Origin: Salinisphaeraceae bacterium UBA4764
GTDB lineage: Bacteria; Pseudomonadota; Gammaproteobacteria; Nevskiales; Salinisphaeraceae
Assembly (NCBI GenBank): GCA_002403445.1
Contig: DHHU01000067.1
Location: forward strand, 20,187 to 31,538
Length of the DNA stretch: 11,352 nt
Direction: 5' to 3'
Both the position numbers and the translations under genes were made by a program. The notes below the pieces were generated by a model. The model saw nothing but the letters and a program-made list of their open reading frames with translations. It ran no database searches and was not told the DNA's origin. Shown piece by piece: positions 6,329-11,352 of the stretch. Position 1 is the first letter of the stretch, and each line of letters starts with the position of its first letter.

Positions 6329-7276
6329 ATGACTGTTCGAGTGGTAGCCGACATTGGCGGCACGAACGCCCGCTTTGCGTACCTTGACGCCACGGGCGGC
6401 CTATCAGTGTCGATCACGTTCCAGTGCGAGGACTATGCCGGACCCGAGGCCGTTGTGCGGGCCTATCTGGACGCTGTGAATCTTGCCGACATCGACGAGC
6501 TGGCCATGGCCGTTGCCACGCCGGTTCATGGCGAGCGCATCACGTGGACCAACCGCCGCGACTGGTCATTTTCCATTGCCGGCTTGAAACAGGCACTTGG
6601 CTTGACGCGGCTGGAAGTGGTTAATGATTTTACGGCGCTGGCGCTCGCGCTACCGTGGCTCACGCCAGCTGAATGCACACAGGTGGGCGGCGACAGTCCG
6701 GTGTCCGGTGCGACGCGCGCCGTGATCGGACCCGGCACTGGACTGGGCGTGTCCGGTCTGGTCCCTGGACGCCGGGAATGGGTACCGTTGAATAGTGAAG
6801 GCGGCCATGTGCGCATCGTTCCAGTCGAGGCGCGCGAGCGCGCCATGATTGATGTGCTGGCCACACAATTCGATCGTGTGTCTGCCGAACGCGTGATCAC
6901 TGGGAGCGGGCTGGTGACGGTCTATCAAGCGTTGGCCCAGCTGGATGGGGCGTCGAGGCAGTTTACGACGCCGGCCGCACTCAGTGAGGCCGCGCTGGCG
7001 GGCCGGGACCCCCGGGCTGTCGAAGCCCTGACGATGATCTGCCGGCTGCTCGGTACGGTAGCTGCGGATCTGGCGTTGACGTTGGGCGCACGCGGCGGTG
7101 TGTACATCGGCGGTGGGATCGTGCCTCGCCTCGGCGGGTTCTTTGCCGCCAGTGGATTTCGCGAGCGGTTCGAGGATGGGGGGCGGTTTTCGGACTACCT
7201 GCGGGCCATTCCCGCGTACGTCATCGACGCCGAAAACCCTGCTCTGCGCGGCGCGGCGGCGATCCTGACGGGCTGA
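6329..7276 (+). CDS. glk: Glucokinase (E. coli Glk family)
   Basis: This is a 315-residue cytoplasmic enzyme that phosphorylates glucose to glucose 6-phosphate with ATP (E. coli Glk, 321 residues). It belongs to the Glk family rather than the ROK family. The N-terminal phosphate loop is DIGGTNARFA at 8-17. The glucose-contacting residues known in E. coli Glk fall at exactly the same numbers: Asn99 and catalytic Asp100 in VVNDFTALALA, Glu157 and His160 in NSEGGH, and Glu187 in SAERV. IGPGTGLGVSGLV at 133-145, TGSGL near 191 and GGVYIGGGIVPRL at 256-268 complete the second nucleotide-binding lobe. GGAG five to eight bases before the ATG is a good ribosome-binding site. It lies between the fructokinase-like gene and the ABC transporter, consistent with phosphorylation of imported glucose. 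Confidence 0.96.
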   Translation: MTVRVVADIGGTNARFAYLDATGGLSVSITFQCEDYAGPEAVVRAYLDAVNLADIDELAMAVATPVHGERITWTNRRDWSFSIAGLKQALGLTRLEVVNDFTALALALPWLTPAECTQVGGDSPVSGATRAVIGPGTGLGVSGLVPGRREWVPLNSEGGHVRIVPVEARERAMIDVLATQFDRVSAERVITGSGLVTVYQALAQLDGASRQFTTPAALSEAALAGRDPRAVEALTMICRLLGTVAADLALTLGARGGVYIGGGIVPRLGGFFAASGFRERFEDGGRFSDYLRAIPAYVIDAENPALRGAAAILTG

Positions 7277-7304
7277 ATCGGGCCGGGCTACGACTTAAGG
7301 TTAA

Positions 7305-7333
7305 TTGCCGAACACATGTCCTGTTAATACGAT
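7305..7333 (+). promoter_or_regulatory. Candidate promoter of the sugar-binding protein gene
   Basis: TTGCCG at 7305-7310 and TACGAT at 7328-7333 each match the sigma70 consensus at four of six positions, with a 17-base spacer. This would place the transcript start near 7340, about 40 bases before the ATG at 7380. A perfect five-base-pair hairpin (GCGAC-gcc-GTCGC, 7354-7366) then stands just before the GGAG ribosome-binding site. The promoter match is moderate and unconfirmed. Confidence 0.3.
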
Positions 7334-7379
7334 TTATGTGCACTATTTACAGAGCGACGCCGTCGCACGGAGACACTGC

Positions 7380-8699
7380 ATGATTTCTACTTCCTTGACG
7401 CGCATTGCGCGAGCAACCGCGCTGGCCGTCGCGCTGGGATCGGTCGGCGTGGCCGGTGGAGCCAACGCGGCCGGCAACAGTGGCAACGGGGACATGAAGG
7501 GCCAGATCGATGTCCTCAACTGGTGGACTTCAGGATCCGAATCCAAGGCCATGGGGGTTCTCAAGCAGATGCTGGCCCAGAAAGGCATCAAGATGAACAA
7601 CGATGCCGTCTCCGGCGGTGGCGGCGGAAATGCGCGTACGGTTCTCAAGTCGCGCATTCAGTCGCACAACATGCCGGGCATGGCCCAGATCAAGGGGCCG
7701 AAAATTCAGCAGTGGTGCAAAACGGGGTTTATCGGCTCACTTGATAACGTCGCCAAATCTGACAACTGGTCCAAAAAACTTGCACCACGAATCAATAAAA
7801 ACCTCAAATGCAACGGCAAATATGTCGCCGTACCGTTTGATATCCATCGCATCAACTGGCTTTGGATCAACCGCTCCTTGATGAAAAAAGCCAATGCCCC
7901 GATCCCGCAGAGTTGGGACCAGTTGGTCAACGACCTCGGCAAATTGAAAAGCGCTGGGATTACACCGATTGCCGGCGGTGGCGACACTTGGCAAGTCGGC
8001 ACGGAATTCGACGCCTTGGTGGCGTCGGTCGGGGATGCCCAGTTCTATCGCAAGGCGTTCGTCGATCTCGACTCAAGCGCGCTTTCGAGCAAGACAATGG
8101 TCAAGGCATTCAAGCGTCTGCGTGTGATCGAAAAATATACTGATTCAAATGGGTCGGGCCTGTCCTGGAATCACGACACGGGCATGGTGGTCAACGGCAA
8201 GGCCGCGATGCAGATCATGGGCGATTGGGCGAAAGGGGCCATTACCAACGATGGCGCCACGCCGGGTAAAAAGGTGGCCTGTATTGCGCTGCCGGGAACG
8301 CAAAACGCCTATATCTACAACGTGGATACATTCGAGGCCTTCAAGGTCAACTCAAAGTCCAAGCAAAAAGCTCAGAATATTTTTGCCAAAACCGTGATGG
8401 AGCCTCAATTCCAGCGCCAATTCAACAAGGTGAAAGGCTCCATTCCGGTGAATGAAAAAGTCTCGCTCAAGGGCTTTGATCAATGCGCACACAAGTCGTC
8501 GGAGGCGTATCACAAGGCCAAGAAAAACGATGATCTAGTGCCTTCGATGTCGCAGGACATGGCAGAAGTCGGCGCAGTCAAAGGCGCGATATTCGACGTT
8601 GTCGCCAAGTTCTACAACTCGCCCAACATGACGGCTCAGGAAGCGGCTAAAACACTGGCCTCACGGGTCAAGCAGGCTGATCAGATGTCTAAACTCTGA
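7380..8699 (+). CDS. Periplasmic sugar-binding protein of an ABC transporter (family 1, GtsA-like)
   Basis: This 439-residue protein starts with a classical Sec signal peptide: Arg8 and Arg11, a hydrophobic stretch at 12-28, and probable cleavage after ANA at 28-30. The mature part begins the solute-binding fold with QIDVLNWWTSGSESKAMGVLKQML (42-65). It also has the PIPQSWDQLVNDLGKLKSAGITPIAGGGDTWQ block at 175-205 and the VVNGKAAMQIMGDWAKGA block at 270-287. These resemble Pseudomonas-type glucose/mannose-binding proteins (GtsA). The protein captures the sugar in the periplasm and delivers it to the permease pair encoded downstream. The ATG at 7380 was chosen over the TTG at 7305 because GGAGA lies six bases upstream and the signal peptide begins there. 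The mature protein is rich in lysine, about 46 residues, and basic. A terminator-like hairpin follows the stop. Confidence 0.93.
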   Translation: MISTSLTRIARATALAVALGSVGVAGGANAAGNSGNGDMKGQIDVLNWWTSGSESKAMGVLKQMLAQKGIKMNNDAVSGGGGGNARTVLKSRIQSHNMPGMAQIKGPKIQQWCKTGFIGSLDNVAKSDNWSKKLAPRINKNLKCNGKYVAVPFDIHRINWLWINRSLMKKANAPIPQSWDQLVNDLGKLKSAGITPIAGGGDTWQVGTEFDALVASVGDAQFYRKAFVDLDSSALSSKTMVKAFKRLRVIEKYTDSNGSGLSWNHDTGMVVNGKAAMQIMGDWAKGAITNDGATPGKKVACIALPGTQNAYIYNVDTFEAFKVNSKSKQKAQNIFAKTVMEPQFQRQFNKVKGSIPVNEKVSLKGFDQCAHKSSEAYHKAKKNDDLVPSMSQDMAEVGAVKGAIFDVVAKFYNSPNMTAQEAAKTLASRVKQADQMSKL

Positions 8700-8723
8700 T
8701 CATGCTCGCCGCGTGGTGAAAGG

Positions 8724-8754
8724 GGCGCGGTCCATATTCGGGCCGCGCCTTTTT
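8724..8754 (+). terminator. Intercistronic hairpin with T tract (partial terminator)
   Basis: GGCGCGGTCC at 8724-8733 pairs with GGGCCGCGCC at 8740-8749. This gives ten base pairs, one of them a wobble, around the loop ATATTC, followed directly by five T residues at 8750-8754. It has the form of an intrinsic terminator but lies between the binding-protein gene and the permeases of one operon. Partial termination and 3' end stabilisation here would favour the binding protein, as in other binding-protein operons. Confidence 0.8.
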
Positions 8755-8801
8755 ACGTCACGGATCAATCAATGATTCCGCATTAAAGAGATACCCCGCG
8801 C

Positions 8802-9734
8802 ATGGCAACTACTGATCCTGGAGCGATACAGCCCAGTCGGCGCTTCGAACTTGCCGCCTGGCTCGACCGGCTTCTGCCCAAAATCACCCTCATCCCGACA
8901 CTGATTGCGGTCGGGGTGTTCGTCTATGGTTTCGTGGCCTGGACGATCTGGCTCTCGTTTACCAAGTCGACCCTGTTGCCGACCAACAACTTCGGCGGGC
9001 TGGTCGAATACAAGGCCCTGTTCACGCTGGACACCTGGTGGGTATCACTTGCCAACCTGGCGATTTTCGGACTGCTTTATATCGTCATCTGCCTGGCACT
9101 CGGGCTTTTTCTGGCGATTTTGCTCGATCAGAAGATTCGGGCGGTCGGTCTGTTTCGCACGTTCTATCTTTATCCCATGGCCTTGTCGATGGTGGTCACC
9201 GGGGTCGTATGGAAGTGGATTCTGAATCCGGGCCTGGGCATTCAGCACGTTGTCCGGTCCTTGGGATGGAGTCATTTCACATTCAACTGGCTGATTAAGC
9301 CGGACATGGCCATTTATGCCGTGGTCGTTGCGGCGGTCTGGCAGGCGTCCGGATTCGTCATGACGCTGTTTTTGGCCGGGCTCCGAAACATCGATGACTC
9401 GATCATCAAGGCGGCGCAACTCGATGGCGCCTCGCTGCCGCGGGTCTATCTGTCGATCATTATTCCCACCTTGCGACCGGTCGTGTTTTCGGCAGTAATT
9501 CTGCTGGTGGCCCTGGCGATCAAGAGTTTTGCGCTCATTATTGCCATGACCGGCGGCGGGCCGGGCTACTCGACCTGGCTGCCCGCAATCTTCATGTACA
9601 ACTTCGGCTTCAACCGGGGCCAGATTGGCCTTGGGGCTGCCGCTGCGACGCTGATGATGGTGGCGATCGGTCTGGTCATCCTGCCCATGCTGATCAGTGA
9701 ACTGCGCGAAAAACGCGAGGCCCGCAATGGCTGA
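8802..9734 (+). CDS. Sugar ABC transporter permease, MalF/GtsB type
   Basis: This 310-residue inner-membrane protein is the first of two permeases. About six membrane segments are visible (roughly 29-52, 84-108, 120-140, 169-192, 226-248 and 278-299). The EAA loop that docks onto the ATPase lies at about 199-222 and reads DSIIKAAQLDGASLPRVYL. Its core AAQLDGAS and the following IIIPTLRP are typical of the MalF class. ALIIAMTGGGPGYSTWLP near 244-261 is a common family segment. It forms the translocation channel together with the next gene product. AAAGAGA about nine bases before the ATG serves as ribosome-binding site. A 47-base gap separates it from the terminator-like hairpin, and its stop overlaps the next gene by eight bases. 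Confidence 0.94.
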   Translation: MATTDPGAIQPSRRFELAAWLDRLLPKITLIPTLIAVGVFVYGFVAWTIWLSFTKSTLLPTNNFGGLVEYKALFTLDTWWVSLANLAIFGLLYIVICLALGLFLAILLDQKIRAVGLFRTFYLYPMALSMVVTGVVWKWILNPGLGIQHVVRSLGWSHFTFNWLIKPDMAIYAVVVAAVWQASGFVMTLFLAGLRNIDDSIIKAAQLDGASLPRVYLSIIIPTLRPVVFSAVILLVALAIKSFALIIAMTGGGPGYSTWLPAIFMYNFGFNRGQIGLGAAAATLMMVAIGLVILPMLISELREKREARNG

Positions 9735-10596
9735 CATCCGGCAACGATTCACGCTCGGGCGGCTGCTGATCTACGCCGTTTTGATCCTGGCCGCAGGTTA
9801 TTTCCTGATGCCGCTTTACGTCATGGTGACAACGTCTTTCAAGACTTTGCACCAGATTCAAAACGGCAATCTGTTTTCATTGCCAATTCCCCTGACATTC
9901 AAGCCATGGCTGGCGGCCTGGGGCTCGGCGTGTACTGGCGCGAATTGTAATGGGCTGAAGGGCTTTTTCCTGAATTCGGTGTCGTTCACGGTGCCCGCCG
10001 TTCTGATTTCCACGGGGTTTGGGGCAATCAACGGCTATATTCTGACGCAGTGGCGATTTCGTGGCTCGGAGTTGTTCTTCGGCCTGTTGTTGGTCGGTAC
10101 GTTCGTGCCGTTCCAGATGTTTTTGCTGCCCATGGCGTCAACGTTGGGCCGGCTTGGCCTCGCCAACTCGATATACGGGCTGATCCTGGTACATTCGATT
10201 TACGGCATTGCATTTACGACACTGTTTTGCCGTAACTTTTTCGTGACCATGCCAAGTGAGCTGGTCAAGGCCGCACGCGTCGACGGGGCCGGTTTTTTCA
10301 CGATTTTCTGGCGTATTGCGTTGCCGCTGGCGGTGCCCATCATCATGGTCTCGATTATCTGGCAATTCACTCAGATATGGAACGACTTCCTCTTCGGGGT
10401 GGTGTTCACCTCGGGCCAATCGCATCCGATCACGGTGGCTCTCAATAATCTCGTCAACACGTCATCGTCCGGTGTCAAGCACTATAACGTCGACATGGCC
10501 GCCACCATGATTGCGGCGCTGCCCACATTCATCGTCTACATCGTCGCCGGGCGTTATTTCATTCGCGGTCTCACCGCCGGCGCCGTCAAAGGCTAG
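9727..10596 (+). CDS. Sugar ABC transporter permease, MalG/GtsC type
   Basis: This 289-residue inner-membrane protein is the second permease. It opens with a transmembrane segment (about 12-35) ending in PLYVMVTTSFKT, the usual MalG-class N-terminus. Further segments lie at roughly 83-104, 114-137, 147-168, 197-215 and 260-278. The EAA loop is at 178-200, reading ELVKAARVDGAGFFTIFWRI before ALP, and the C-terminus GLTAGAVKG is conserved in the class. The ATG at 9727 is preferred over the GTG at 9697 because GAGG lies six bases before it and the earlier start would overlap the upstream gene by 38 bases. The chosen start overlaps the upstream gene by eight bases, which suggests coupled translation. 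The ATPase gene follows after ten bases. Confidence 0.94.
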   Translation: MADIRQRFTLGRLLIYAVLILAAGYFLMPLYVMVTTSFKTLHQIQNGNLFSLPIPLTFKPWLAAWGSACTGANCNGLKGFFLNSVSFTVPAVLISTGFGAINGYILTQWRFRGSELFFGLLLVGTFVPFQMFLLPMASTLGRLGLANSIYGLILVHSIYGIAFTTLFCRNFFVTMPSELVKAARVDGAGFFTIFWRIALPLAVPIIMVSIIWQFTQIWNDFLFGVVFTSGQSHPITVALNNLVNTSSSGVKHYNVDMAATMIAALPTFIVYIVAGRYFIRGLTAGAVKG

Positions 10597-10606
10597 GTTC
10601 TCTTAC

Positions 10607-11352
10607 ATGTCAGCTCTACAAATCAAGAACGTCAGCAAGCGGTTTGGCGATACGCGCGTGCTTGAAAACATCAATATCGAAATCGAAGCCGGCGATTTTC
10701 TGATCCTGGTGGGCCCGTCTGGCTGCGGTAAATCCACGTTATTGAGCATGTTGGCCGGCCTTGAGCCGGTCACTGAAGGCGAAATCCTGTTGAATGACGA
10801 GCGCATCAACGATCGCTCGCCACGCGCGCGCAACATCGCCATGGTGTTTCAGTTTTACGCCCTGTATCCGAACATGACCGTGCGCGGCAACATCGAGTTC
10901 GGTCTCAAGATGCGCAAGGTGGCCAAGGCTGAGCGCACGAAGATGGTCCATCAAGTTGCGCAGCTGCTGCAGATCGAGCCACTGCTGGACCGCAAACCGT
11001 CGCAGTTGTCTGGCGGTCAGCGCCAGCGGGTTGCGATCGGGCGGGCCTTGGCGCGTGATCCGGCGTTGTTCTTGCTTGACGAGCCCTTGTCCAACCTTGA
11101 TGCGAAGTTGCGGGTCGAGATGCGTACCGAAATTAAGATGCTCCAGCAGCGGCTCGGCAAGGCCATGGTCTATGTGACCCACGATCAGATCGAGGCCATG
11201 ACGCTCGGCAACCGAATCGCGGTCATGAATCAAGGAGTGATCCAGCAACTCGGCTCACCGCATGAAATCTACGAAAACCCGGCCAATCGCTATGTTGCGG
11301 GGTTTATCGGCTCGCCGGAAATGAATTTCATTCCGGCAACGATCGAGAAGGA
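10607..11352 (+). CDS. Sugar ABC transporter ATP-binding protein, MalK/UgpC family (partial, C-terminus missing)
   Basis: The frame is open from the ATG at 10607 to the window end, giving 248 residues of a protein usually about 360-390 long. All ATPase motifs are present: Walker A GPSGCGKST at 36-44, Q-loop Gln82 in MVFQFYALYP, signature LSGGQRQRVAIGRAL at 134-148, Walker B FLLDEP at 155-160, D-loop SNLD at 162-165 and switch His192 in VTHDQIEAMTL. The segment GSPHEIYENPANRYVAGFIGSPEMNF starts the MalK/UgpC-type C-terminal extension, and the rest of that regulatory OB-like domain lies beyond the window. The protein dimerises at the inner face of the membrane and powers import through the two permeases. 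An AGG about nine bases upstream is a modest ribosome-binding site. Confidence 0.95.
   Translation, partial: MSALQIKNVSKRFGDTRVLENINIEIEAGDFLILVGPSGCGKSTLLSMLAGLEPVTEGEILLNDERINDRSPRARNIAMVFQFYALYPNMTVRGNIEFGLKMRKVAKAERTKMVHQVAQLLQIEPLLDRKPSQLSGGQRQRVAIGRALARDPALFLLDEPLSNLDAKLRVEMRTEIKMLQQRLGKAMVYVTHDQIEAMTLGNRIAVMNQGVIQQLGSPHEIYENPANRYVAGFIGSPEMNFIPATIEK

Noticed and set aside
7334..7352. CRP-like site (TGTGCACTATTTACAG) upstream of the binding-protein gene
   Set aside because: Only the left half resembles TGTGA; the right half matches TCACA poorly, so it is not supported.
9045..9752. Minus-strand open frame of about 235 codons opposite the first permease gene
   Set aside because: It is hydrophilic and rich in Arg, Gln and Asp, the typical complement of a membrane-protein gene in GC-rich DNA. 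No ribosome-binding site or recognisable domain was seen.
10739..11248. Minus-strand open frame opposite the ABC ATPase gene
   Set aside because: The plus strand carries all ATPase motifs in order over the same span; the minus-strand frame is an antisense shadow.

Overview
The window looks like chromosomal DNA from a non-enteric, fairly GC-rich gammaproteobacterium. The main evidence is the order zapB-like (TIGR02449 type), zapA, 6S RNA, fau, EVE-domain gene, which is characteristic of gammaproteobacteria. The species cannot be fixed by eye. Halophilic or soil lineages near Salinisphaera, Halomonas or Pseudomonas would fit, but that is only an inference. No insertion sequence, phage gene, CRISPR array, tRNA or rRNA gene was seen.

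Layout. 1-531 (minus): the N-terminal third of a GabD-like aldehyde dehydrogenase, cut by the window edge. 594-2534 (plus): a housekeeping block with a short coiled-coil cell-division protein, ZapA, the 6S RNA gene ssrS, 5-formyltetrahydrofolate cyclo-ligase (fau) and an EVE-domain protein. 2544-5109 (minus, convergent with that block): ilvA, encoding biosynthetic threonine deaminase, followed 37 bases downstream by a cation diffusion facilitator related to the SLC30A9/ZnT9 branch. 5250-11352 (plus): a sugar uptake and phosphorylation cluster. It holds a PfkB-family fructokinase-like kinase, glucokinase, a periplasmic sugar-binding protein, two MalF/MalG-type permeases and the start of a MalK/UgpC-type ATPase, which runs off the end.

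How the genes work together. The last six genes form an import-and-trap module. A periplasmic protein captures a sugar, two membrane permeases and an ATPase dimer import it, and two cytoplasmic kinases for glucose-like and fructose-like hexoses phosphorylate it. A clear stem-loop with a T tract lies between the binding-protein gene and the permeases, and probably sets the usual excess of binding protein over membrane components. The glk leader carries a 44-base-spaced pair of near-identical sequences that look like regulator sites.

No wholly new system is evident: every protein-coding gene falls into a known family. The points most worth a second look are the repeated glk leader motif, the double-kinase sugar module of unknown substrate, the replacement of the usual ygfB/pepP/ubiH neighbours by an aldehyde dehydrogenase, and the ZnT9-like transporter with an altered second metal site.
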